Assembly (NCBI GenBank): GCA_030849805.1
Contig: JASANZ010002217.1
Location: 1-64,000, forward strand
Direction of reading: 5' to 3'
Source: Sergeia podlipaevii
Lineage: Eukaryota > Euglenozoa > Kinetoplastea > Trypanosomatida > Trypanosomatidae
Length of the DNA: 64,000 bases
In this document: positions 28,143 to 36,434 of the stretch, piece after piece
How the letters are laid out: each line of letters starts with the position of its first letter
How positions within the stretch are numbered: the stretch's first letter is position 1
The notes under the pieces: model-generated
What the model was told of the DNA's origin: nothing
What the model saw: only the letters and a program-made list of their open reading frames with translations
Database searches by the model: none
Made by a program: the position numbers and the translations under genes

Positions 28143-28802
28143 ATGCTCGTTGTGGGGATGGTGGTGAGGCAGGTACTTCATCATTTTTCTCTCTTTTTTA
28201 TTTCATTTTTTTTTATCAGTCTGCTGGTGATGCTTTGCGAGACAGCGTGAGTATGTGGCGACGCACGTTTTTTTTTCTTTTTTTTTTTAAGAACAGAAGT
28301 GTTGGCCCGAAGAATGTTGAGGTTGTTTCTCGTAGTCCACCTTCTTTTTTTTTTTGTCTCATTTATGAAGGACTCACAGTCCTAAATCAACATGGACAGA
28401 GCAGCCGTCGTAGCGTGATAGTAGACCAATGGCAGCGCGATTCACGCGCACATACGTCTGCACAGAGGTGATTCGCTTTTCCTTTTGCAGATTTGCTTCT
28501 TTCCCTCTTCGTTTTTTTATTTATACCCTCACGTTTCTTTCTTTCTTTTTCATTTTACTTACCCAGGGTCTGTTGTTGCTCTATCGAAGCTGTACGTGGG
28601 TCACACACTCTCTGGGTATCAAGTGAAGAAGTTTAGATACACGTATAATACGTCGCGCGTTCTTGTGGAGGACTTACCATCAATATCATTTTTTCCCATA
28701 CGGGATCCCTTTGAATCTTCTGCGTGAGAAGGAGGAGGGCAGGGGAGGGGGAGAAGCAGCTGAAGAGAAGACAAGAAAAGGGATCAGAAAGAACAAGCGC
28801 AC
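28143..28802. other. Intergenic region
   Basis: 660 bp, pyrimidine-rich with T-runs near 28206-28214, 28268-28288 and 28345-28355. No supported gene. Confidence 0.6.
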
Positions 28803-30218
28803 ATGGACGCCCGCCAGCAACTCACAGACTTCTATGCCACGCATAACCCATCCAAGCTGAAGGACGTGGATAGGCTTCTAGACACCTTCAGGGGCCGTGA
28901 GCAAGCTTTACTAGATGCTCTCAGACACTCCTACGGGGAGGGGCATCACACGCACGCAGAGACGACTAGCTCGAAGCAGCCACCCCCGCACGCTTTGTCA
29001 GGAGAACCTGAGCGTGAGGGAGAAACCCGACATGAAGCAATGCGACGTCTAATCGATCAAATGTCTTGTGTAGACCTCGCCGCCCTACAAAGGCGTGTAG
29101 AGGATGATGCCGCTGCCTCAGTAGTTAGCGCTTGTGCTGGGCAGCTTGAGGTAGTGTCGCACACCTTGACTTTTATGCGCTACTTTTTGGAGTGCTCGCG
29201 GGAGTTTATGCGGCTTGCAGAAGAGGAGGAGGGGCAACAGCAACAGCAGCAGCAGCGCACGTTGCATGACACACAGCAACAGAGAGAAGAAGCACAAGAA
29301 AAAGAAGAAGAATCCCCGAGACACGCTCTTGCTCTTGCACCTCTGTGCCCATCTTTTTCGTCACGGACTGTGCTCACTCTTCACCCGAATGGTGAGGGTG
29401 GCGTAGTTGGTGCGGCCGTGCGTGCCGGGCTTGTGCGCAGTGGGACTTGTATCTCGTTGCACCCTGGTGTGTACTACGAGAGCGTGCACCTTGAGGACTG
29501 TGGAGCGGTAGAGGTGACGAGTGCTTTCCCTGGTGCGCCGGTGGTGTGGCGTCCTCTTTCTGATCTTGAGCCCGCCCTCACTGTGCGCGGTGCTTCCTCT
29601 GCTCTTACTGTTAGTGGTGTCGTGTTCATCACCGGCGAGCTGGATCCCACTCTCCCCTCTCCTCCTGCAGATGCTGCGCCACGCGATGCCCCTCGAGTGG
29701 CTCTCGTGTCAGCGGAGACCGGGGCCTCATTGCAGCTACGTGGCTGCCACGTGTATCACGGTGGAGGCAGCGGCGGTGTTCTAGGCAGTGGAGATGGCAC
29801 GCGTGTCGTGCTGCAGCTGTGCCTTCTCTCACTCTGCCAAGGAGCTGGACTGGGCCTTAGCAAAGGTGCCTCTGGAAGTCTCAAACGGTGCCGCGTCCGT
29901 CTGTGTGAAGTGGGGATAGTGGTAGGCCCGCGCGCTACACTCGTTGTGCAGGAATGTACTGTGGAGGAGAGCAGCGATGATGGCCTCGTGCTGGGCGGCA
30001 CTGCGGCGCGTGTAACGCTGGAGCGGTCGTCAGTGTTCAATAATGGCGGCAGCGGGGTATATGTGGCGGGAGGTGCGGGGCTAGAAGTGACGGAGAGCAC
30101 GATTGAACTCAATGCACGCTACGGTATTCAGCGTTTATGTGGAGCACATGTCCACTTGCTCAATTCCTTTGTACGTGATAACGCCTTGCTTCCCGTGAAT
30201 GACGAGGTCTCTAGATAG
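28803..30218 (+). CDS. Right-handed beta-helix repeat protein with N-terminal helical module
   Basis: 471 residues from MDARQQLTDFYATHNPSK. Residues 1-45 form a small helical module (NPSKLKDVDRLLDTFRGREQ) that I associate with several trypanosomatid proteins of unknown function. A Gln/Glu-rich linker with seven glutamines lies near 143-170. From about 205 to the end the sequence has short repeating turns such as GGVLGSGDGTRVVLQLCLLS, LKRCRVRLCEVGIVVGPRA and VYVAGGAGLEVTESTIELNA, typical of pectate-lyase-like parallel beta-helices (about 20-24 residues per turn). No catalytic residues of polysaccharide lyases are evident. The fold suggests a structural or binding role. There is no signal peptide. 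Confidence 0.75.
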   Translation: MDARQQLTDFYATHNPSKLKDVDRLLDTFRGREQALLDALRHSYGEGHHTHAETTSSKQPPPHALSGEPEREGETRHEAMRRLIDQMSCVDLAALQRRVEDDAAASVVSACAGQLEVVSHTLTFMRYFLECSREFMRLAEEEEGQQQQQQQRTLHDTQQQREEAQEKEEESPRHALALAPLCPSFSSRTVLTLHPNGEGGVVGAAVRAGLVRSGTCISLHPGVYYESVHLEDCGAVEVTSAFPGAPVVWRPLSDLEPALTVRGASSALTVSGVVFITGELDPTLPSPPADAAPRDAPRVALVSAETGASLQLRGCHVYHGGGSGGVLGSGDGTRVVLQLCLLSLCQGAGLGLSKGASGSLKRCRVRLCEVGIVVGPRATLVVQECTVEESSDDGLVLGGTAARVTLERSSVFNNGGSGVYVAGGAGLEVTESTIELNARYGIQRLCGAHVHLLNSFVRDNALLPVNDEVSR

Positions 30219-30560
30219 GAAAGGGATGGCGTGCGCCAGTTTTGTTCTGCTATAGATATCCATAGATCTTTACATTTTCTTCTTTTTGTTCTCTTCTGTT
30301 TTGCAGTTGGTGTTGAAAGTTATCCCTTTATTATCACCTACTACGCGTATTGTTGTTTTTGTTTTGCGTGCATTCGCTGCATAGTAAGTTGACGAAATTC
30401 TCTGGCCTTCCTATCTCTATTTTTTTTATTTATTCTACTAGCCTTTTCTTGAACACACCGCATATACACGAGTGATTCCCAAACTTGCTTCCTTTCAAGT
30501 ACACATTGATTGCGGAAGGAGGAAGAAACAGGCACATCTTTTTTTTTTTTTTCTTCCCAC
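30219..30560. other. Intergenic region
   Basis: 342 bp spacer. A T-tract at 30539-30552 ends just before the SNF2 ATG. An alternative pyrimidine tract with AG lies at about 30480-30500. No other gene. Confidence 0.6.
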
Positions 30561-32897
30561 ATGGATGCAGATGACTTTGAGGATCTTTTTGGATTTTCCA
30601 GCTCTCTCAGCGCATCGACAGCTTCACCGTCGCAGGGTCTCCAGACGAGCACTGCACCGATCAATGTGACGAATGGCGCACAGGGGGCTGCTTCTTCGTC
30701 CAAAGCTGCACAGCACTCTTCCATTGCTTCACTGCCTCGTGAGGACCCTCCGCTTCGCCTTTCAGACGAGATGGCTAAAAAGCTTTTTGATTATCAATTG
30801 GAAGGAGTGCAGTGGCTTTATCGCAAGCACTGCAAGGCGCGCGCGTGTCTGCTTGCGGACGAAATGGGCCTCGGCAAGACTGTACAGGTGTGTGTCTTTC
30901 TTGGTGAGCTATACAGACGCAAGGTGGTGAAGTCCACTATCATCATTGTGCCCCCCACTCTTGTGCCCATGTGGGAGTCTGTTCTTGCGCAATGGGGAGA
31001 CCTGCGCGCTCCTCTTGTCACTGCCGTGCACGGAGAGAACAAGGCACGGCGCGGCGCGGCCTGGCGCAAGCTAGGCTTTGGTATCCCATGTGTGCTTCTG
31101 ACCACGTATGGTGTGCTACGCCAAGATGCCACCAGTATGAGCACCCACTTGAGTGATTACGTGGTGCTCGACGAGGCGCACCTTATCAAGGATGCCAACA
31201 CGCGTGCATTTAAGAGCGCGCTCATGCTTTCCGCGAGACACAAGATTGCCCTCACCGGAACCCCGTTGATGAACAGCTTTGAGGATATGTGGAGTATCTT
31301 TCGCTTTCTCGACGGCTCCATCATTGATGTCGAGCATGGCGACTTTGCCAAGATCAGCGCCACTCTGCTGCGCGGTAACGAGCGAGACGCGACTGAGCAC
31401 CAGCGAATGGCGGCGGAGTCGGAGCTGACGCGACTGCGCACGGCTATCGGACCCTTTATGTTGCGTCGTGAGAAGAGGGACCTGCGGGTGGTAGAGAGCA
31501 CCAAGCGCGATCTTGTGCTGTGGGTGCGGCTCAGCGAGGCGCAGGCTAACCAATATCGTGCTTTTTTGGCAACAAAAGAGGTGACAGACTCGCTCGAGGA
31601 CGAGGGCAGCAATCCGCTGTTGCTGCTGACAACCCTCTCCCAAATTTGCAATCATCCATGGCTCACTCTGACCGAGGAAGCATTTCGCGACGCACTCAAG
31701 CGGCCACATGAAGCTCCGTGCGAGGCAGTGGGGGACGCCTTCAGTGGCTCAAAGGTACCCGTGGCTCTGGCATTGGTACGCAGATGCATCGCAGAGAACC
31801 GCAAGGTGCTTCTCTTTTCGCGCTCCAAGCGTCTCTTGCACATTATTGCCCGTGTGCTGCTGGACGCCGGAATCAAGTATGCCAGCATTGACGGGGATAT
31901 CAACAGCGGGGATCGCTTTGGCGCTGTCAAGTCGTTTAATGGGGATCCTACCGTGCCGGTGTGCTTGCTGACAACGCAGGTGGGTGGCGTAGGCCTCACC
32001 TTTGAGGCTGCCTCCTGCGTTGTGCTGCTGGATCCGAGCTGGAACCCTTCGGCAGATGCCCAGGCTGTAGACCGTGTCCACCGTCTCGGGCAACGCCGCG
32101 ATGTTATTGTGTACCGCTTGGTGACATGCGGGACGGTGGAGGAGAAGGTTTACCGCAATCAGGTGTTCAAGACGATGGCAGCGATGCAGTCCACCATGGC
32201 TGAGGAGCAGCGCACTGACCTTTTTCGCTATTTTACACGCTTGCAACTGCGCAGTATGTTTGAGGTGTCCTCGCTAAGTATTAGTGACACCGCGAGACAC
32301 TTGGAGGTGCTGCATCCAGGCCATGTTCCTACATGTGTGCGCGCGGCAGCTTTGACTGTACCGCATGTGAGTGATGTGAGCGATCATGGCTGTGTGCTGG
32401 CGGAAAAGGTGGCCGTGTCGGATGCGGATGAGGCAGCTACGATGGAGTGCGATGCGGGGGGGAGCGACGGGGGAGAAGATGGACTGCTGCCGGGGAAGCG
32501 GCAGCGTACGTTGTGCACCCCACCTTCCTTGTCATCGGGCGCGAAGAGAGGGCGTGTGGAGGGTGGTGAGACGGAAGAGACACTGATAGAGGAAGAGGTT
32601 GGCGCTATGTTGAAGGATCTTATAAGCGCGGATGATCTGCTAGACCCCACTGCTGCTGATACTTGTGCTGCAGGTCTTAACGCAGAGGCCCCTACCTCCA
32701 ATGAGGCCACGTCGTCTCTCGTCTCTGGTTCCATTGACTCGACAGCTAGTTCTTCTGCGGTAACATGTGAGGATAGCGTTTCATTGTTACCTCCACTCAA
32801 AGCATGTACTGAGGAACTGCCGACCTCTTTATCTGCTAGCCTACAAACCGCATCGGTGCCGGCGGCTCTTTGGCCGAATCACCCAAAGGTGGCATAA
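30561..32897 (+). CDS. SNF2-family ATPase, ERCC6L/PICH-like
   Basis: 778 residues from MDADDFEDLFGFSSSL. Codons upstream only translate a T-tract leader. Both helicase lobes are complete: DYQLEGVQWLY (Q/Ia region), DEMGLGKT (motif I, 100-107), VVLDEAHLIKD (motif II, DEAH at 204-207), ALTGTPLMNS (III), then LLTTQVGGVGLTFEAA (V) and QAVDRVHRLGQRRDVIVYRL (VI). After motif VI the stretch GTVEEKVYRNQVFKTMA and then DLFRYFTRLQLRSMFEV closely follow human ERCC6L/PICH (VEEKIYRRQVFKDSL, PFRYFSKQELRELF). The C-terminal 200 residues are acidic and disordered. PICH is a DNA translocase at ultrafine anaphase bridges. Nuclear repair ERCC6/CSB is the main alternative. Confidence 0.85.
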   Translation: MDADDFEDLFGFSSSLSASTASPSQGLQTSTAPINVTNGAQGAASSSKAAQHSSIASLPREDPPLRLSDEMAKKLFDYQLEGVQWLYRKHCKARACLLADEMGLGKTVQVCVFLGELYRRKVVKSTIIIVPPTLVPMWESVLAQWGDLRAPLVTAVHGENKARRGAAWRKLGFGIPCVLLTTYGVLRQDATSMSTHLSDYVVLDEAHLIKDANTRAFKSALMLSARHKIALTGTPLMNSFEDMWSIFRFLDGSIIDVEHGDFAKISATLLRGNERDATEHQRMAAESELTRLRTAIGPFMLRREKRDLRVVESTKRDLVLWVRLSEAQANQYRAFLATKEVTDSLEDEGSNPLLLLTTLSQICNHPWLTLTEEAFRDALKRPHEAPCEAVGDAFSGSKVPVALALVRRCIAENRKVLLFSRSKRLLHIIARVLLDAGIKYASIDGDINSGDRFGAVKSFNGDPTVPVCLLTTQVGGVGLTFEAASCVVLLDPSWNPSADAQAVDRVHRLGQRRDVIVYRLVTCGTVEEKVYRNQVFKTMAAMQSTMAEEQRTDLFRYFTRLQLRSMFEVSSLSISDTARHLEVLHPGHVPTCVRAAALTVPHVSDVSDHGCVLAEKVAVSDADEAATMECDAGGSDGGEDGLLPGKRQRTLCTPPSLSSGAKRGRVEGGETEETLIEEEVGAMLKDLISADDLLDPTAADTCAAGLNAEAPTSNEATSSLVSGSIDSTASSSAVTCEDSVSLLPPLKACTEELPTSLSASLQTASVPAALWPNHPKVA

Positions 32898-33500
32898 TTT
32901 GTGGGGAGGCGAGTAAACATGGCGGGGGGAGGAGGAGGAGGAGGAGGGGAGGACAGGGTTATGCAAGCAAGCGGTAGCTGCATGTGTGTGTGTACTTGTG
33001 CGCATGTATGGTGGCCAAACAACGCTTCCTTTATAAAAATATTTCAGCATATTTCTTGTGCTTCGTTCTGCTGCAAAGCGTGATTGCGCTGTGCTTCGAT
33101 AAATTGTACTTTCTTTCATTAGATGCTAGATCCACTTTTTTTTTAAAAAAATTAAAAACACATTACCGTCATACATACAAAGAGACAGTTCTTAACTACT
33201 TCCGTGCTGGAGCCTAGAAAGCCAGAAAATACGAAAAGGAGAAGTACTACTTCTTACTATTGTTTTTCCTATCGCATGCTAATTGCTTAGTTGTTTCCTT
33301 GTTGCCTCCCCACATTTTTTCTCTTTTGGTTTATAGTAGTGGGCACCCCCATAGATAGATATTAATTCTCTTCCTCTACACTTTTCATAGCAGTCTTGTA
33401 GGCTCCGTTTACTTTGACGCACGCACTCAACAATTCTTCAACCTCTTCTTTTTTTTTTTTTTTTAGTTGTTCTACCTGGCATCCAGTCTAGCTGCCGCTT
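32898..33500. other. Intergenic region with GGA repeat
   Basis: A (GGA)n purine tract at 32923-32949 and a T-tract acceptor at 33443-33466. No supported gene. Confidence 0.6.
33443..33466 (+). promoter_or_regulatory. Trans-splice acceptor: long T-tract followed by AG
   Basis: A CTTCTT-T16 tract ends in TTTTAG at 33465-33466, about 34 nt upstream of the ATG at 33501. Confidence 0.6.
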
Positions 33501-33869
33501 ATGTCTCTCAAGCCCTTTACTGCCTCCTTGTTTGGCTTTGTAGGTGGCTTCACTATTGCCGAGTCGCTCTTCCCACCAGCACTTTTTGATGCTATTAGTG
33601 GCAACAAGACTGCAACAAACAACAAGGCCGCCAATCCAGACCTGACAGCATACCAGCGTATTCCCATGATGAAGCGCACCATGGAACAGGACATTGCAGT
33701 GGCGGTTAGCGCAAACAAGGTGTACACCAGCGCGGCTGCTGTGGCACTGATTTTGTTTGGGGGAACACCCGCAATATTTGGGGCTGCAGCCAATGCGGCC
33801 TTTCGTGGACCTGAGGGAGCGGGGCGGTACACTGCTCTCAAGACACGCTTATATGCAGCGTTAGGCTAG
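33501..33869 (+). CDS. Small membrane protein, function unknown
   Basis: 122 residues from MSLKPFTASLFGFVGGFTIA. It has an N-terminal hydrophobic segment (about 5-30), a polar middle with KTATNNKAANPDLTAYQRIP, and a second hydrophobic, Ala/Gly-rich span (TSAAAVALILFGGTPAIFGA, about 76-96). The tail is short and basic. I recognise no family. The small size and two spans would suit a mitochondrial or glycosomal membrane protein, by inference only. The GC-rich codon use and a well-placed splice acceptor support it as real. Confidence 0.75.
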   Translation: MSLKPFTASLFGFVGGFTIAESLFPPALFDAISGNKTATNNKAANPDLTAYQRIPMMKRTMEQDIAVAVSANKVYTSAAAVALILFGGTPAIFGAAANAAFRGPEGAGRYTALKTRLYAALG

Positions 33870-34227
33870 ACGACAGAAGCACCGACGCACCTCTCTTTCT
33901 CTATAGACCTCTCAGGGTATCTAGGTTCGCATGGTCACACATCATCATGGTGAAATGGGAGTAAATGACACTATTCAATCTTTAAAAAAGTTTTTTTTCT
34001 TCTTCTTTACTTTGTTTTCACCCGATTGTATACAATTTATGGTTACAGTTGGCAGTGGCCGCCATCGCCTTCATGTACTTATTTCGCGAGCACCTACACG
34101 TCTACCTTTTTTTCTTATGCAAAGTTCATAGCTACATGGCTATTTGAATGGGCGGGAGAGGAACAAGTGCATGTGCACACGACAAAGCTTAATGTACCCT
34201 CACTTTTTTTTTTCTTTTCACACAAGT

Positions 34228-34251
34228 CACACACACACACACACACACACC
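34228..34251. repeat. CA dinucleotide repeat
   Basis: Twelve uninterrupted CA units, intergenic. Confidence 0.95.
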
Positions 34252-34452
34252 TTTCTCTCACAAATAAAATAAGAGCGTTGCTATCTTGTTGATGCCTTGT
34301 TCAAGTGCTTTTTGGTGATTAACTTTTGCCTAGCGTTTTCTTCGATACACCGCAACAAAATGATGATAATAATAGTAGTAATATTAATAAAGTACGATTG
34401 CAAGTTATATATTGCTGTATGAACTGTTCATTTTTTTGTTTCCTTCTATATC

Positions 34453-34476
34453 ATATATATATATATATATATATAT
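34453..34476. repeat. AT dinucleotide repeat
   Basis: About 12 AT units within a longer TA-rich stretch (34447-34485), intergenic. Confidence 0.95.
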
Positions 34477-34873
34477 CATATATATTGCCATAGCACTTCT
34501 TACATTTTCTTTCTTTCTTTCTTTCGTGGTATGAGCCCCCTGTTTCTACATCGCGCGTCAAATTCTACTTTTTTTTTCCTTCTTACACCCTCTCTGCTTC
34601 CATTTTTTTTTTTTTTTGCGCAATTTGCACAATCGTGTCTTTTTCTCTTTCATAACAACTGTTTGAAAGTACTACAATAGAGAAGTGCACTAGACGTTTA
34701 TTATACAACATTTACACACACACACGCACGCATATTCATAGGCGTTTGCACTGATTTAGCGCTTGTCTTTGCTCACTTCAGGTGGTTCATACGGTATATT
34801 CATTTCTTTAGAGGGACGCTTTATATATATATATCTCCTTTCAATTGTCTTTTATCATCTTGGCAATACCAAT

Positions 34874-35794
34874 ATGGAGAACAGCACGCTGAACTTCACA
34901 GTATGTGGCATTATCACCTCACCCGAGTATCAGCAATGCACAGAGGCTGCTGAATATATTAACAAGACATACGCCGACGCCTACCATATCTCCGTTATGC
35001 AGGAGGTACCAGGAGACTTTGCCGCACGGCGCGATCATATGGTGAGCTCTGGCCAGCTGCCCGCTGAGTCTGCGGAAGAGTTGCAAGTGCTTGTAGTGGA
35101 TAGCGATGGTGTAGTGCAAAGTGGGCGTGCCTTTCTTGAAATGCTTCAGGCACGTACAACCTTCCGGGTGCTGCCCATAGACCCCACACACCCAGACAGT
35201 TATGCCAACCGAGCACTCTACTCGTGGAGGAAGTTCCTTTGCGAGCGCGGTAATCGCTATTGCTGGATGTCTATCAGCGTTGACGGCAAAGATGTGGGCC
35301 GCATTACATTTGAGCTCTACTCACAGGTGCTACCTCGTACGTGTGCCAACTTCTGGCGCATGTGCCGTGGCGAGGACGCGACGGAGGAGGTGACAGACGG
35401 GACTACCAAGGCTACTTTGACGTATCAAGGCACTTCTTTCTTTCGTATTCTCAAAGACGCCTGGGTGATGGGCGGAGATGTAGCGGAAGGCAACACTGGC
35501 AACAGTGGGTTCTCATGCTTTGGGCGGTATTTTCCCGATGAATCCTTTGCGATTAAGCACGACAAGGCGGGTATACTAGGTATGTGCAATGATGGCGAGC
35601 ACACCAACGCCTCCAGTTTCTACATCACACGCAAGAAGCTGTCATGGATGAATGGGCGTTACGTAGCCTTTGGTCGCGTTATAGACGGGATGAACGTGGT
35701 GGACGCCATTCACGCTGTGGCGGTCAAGCACAATCAGTCTCCCGCTGCGCCTATCCTGATCTCTGACTGCGGTGTACTGGATGTATCCATGTAA
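34874..35794 (+). CDS. Divergent cyclophilin-domain protein with N-terminal redox-fold-like region
   Basis: 306 residues from MENSTLNFTVCGIITSPE. Upstream codons encode only leader. The C-terminal 170 residues are a cyclophilin domain: WMSISVDGKDVGRITFELYS, TFFRILKDAWVMGGDV-type strand (written SFFRILKDAWVMGGD here) and TNASSFYITRKKLSWMNGRY. Relative to human CypA, Arg55 and Trp121 are kept, but Phe60 is Ala, Gln63 is Met, Phe113 is Tyr and His126 is Tyr, so isomerase activity is doubtful. The first 130 residues have an alternating beta/alpha pattern resembling a glutaredoxin or thioredoxin fold (FTVCGIITSPEYQQCTEAAE), without a CxxC. I recall a cyclophilin-type isomerase in the matching part of L. 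major chromosome 1. Confidence 0.85.
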   Translation: MENSTLNFTVCGIITSPEYQQCTEAAEYINKTYADAYHISVMQEVPGDFAARRDHMVSSGQLPAESAEELQVLVVDSDGVVQSGRAFLEMLQARTTFRVLPIDPTHPDSYANRALYSWRKFLCERGNRYCWMSISVDGKDVGRITFELYSQVLPRTCANFWRMCRGEDATEEVTDGTTKATLTYQGTSFFRILKDAWVMGGDVAEGNTGNSGFSCFGRYFPDESFAIKHDKAGILGMCNDGEHTNASSFYITRKKLSWMNGRYVAFGRVIDGMNVVDAIHAVAVKHNQSPAAPILISDCGVLDVSM

Positions 35795-36434
35795 TGAAAA
35801 ACACGGATGTATGCATGAGAAGAGAGAGAGACATATGCTCAAAGGATGAGGCTGGGAGAGGTGGTGATGGAACTATGTGCACTACTATAGAGTGAGTATG
35901 CAGTTGCTTCTACAGTTGTTACTTGAAGAGAGGGAGAGAGAAAGGAGAGGCAGTTGCTTTGCTCCTTCTCTTTCATTTTCTCTCATTTTGGTTCTTCTTT
36001 CATGAATGTAATATAGGGAGTGTATGTGTACATGTGCCTGTTGTCATTTACGTCACCATACACACACGCAAAAAAAAAAAACGAACACCACAAATCAATT
36101 TTTTTTTTTTTTAAGCTAGGGTGCCTGTACGCTTTTTGATACGATGGCTGCCATCGTGTATCTAAATCTTTGTGTGCTGGCGTTTTCTCAGACGACCTTG
36201 AGGACCGCTTCTCCATGGTGTGCTCTACAGATATGCGTAATCAGCGTTTCTTGTGTGCATCCAGAGGCCTTTTTTTATTTATGAAATCTCAACCGCATCT
36301 TCTAACATTGTGATTTTTCTTTTTTTCTTGCGTATCGCATCTTGTATCTCCAGTTTGTTTTAGGAGCCATTGAAGCGCTTCTCGCATTTTGTATCTTGAT
36401 GTCAAGCTGCCACTAGTACTCTTGACTTTACTCA
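35795..36434. other. Intergenic region
   Basis: 640 bp with GA-rich stretches, an A11 run at about 36070-36080 and a T14 run at about 36099-36112. No supported gene. Confidence 0.6.

Larger units (their letters stand above)
33870..34873. other. Long intergenic region with CA and TA microsatellites
   Basis: About 1 kb, the longest gap. Contains (CA)n at 34228-34251, (AT)n at 34453-34476 and many T-runs (for example about 34604-34618). Open frames here translate only low-complexity sequence. No supported gene. Confidence 0.65.

Noticed and set aside
34026..34292. 88-codon ORF in the 1 kb gap
   Set aside because: Consists of translated T-runs and CA repeats, with no domain and no start context.
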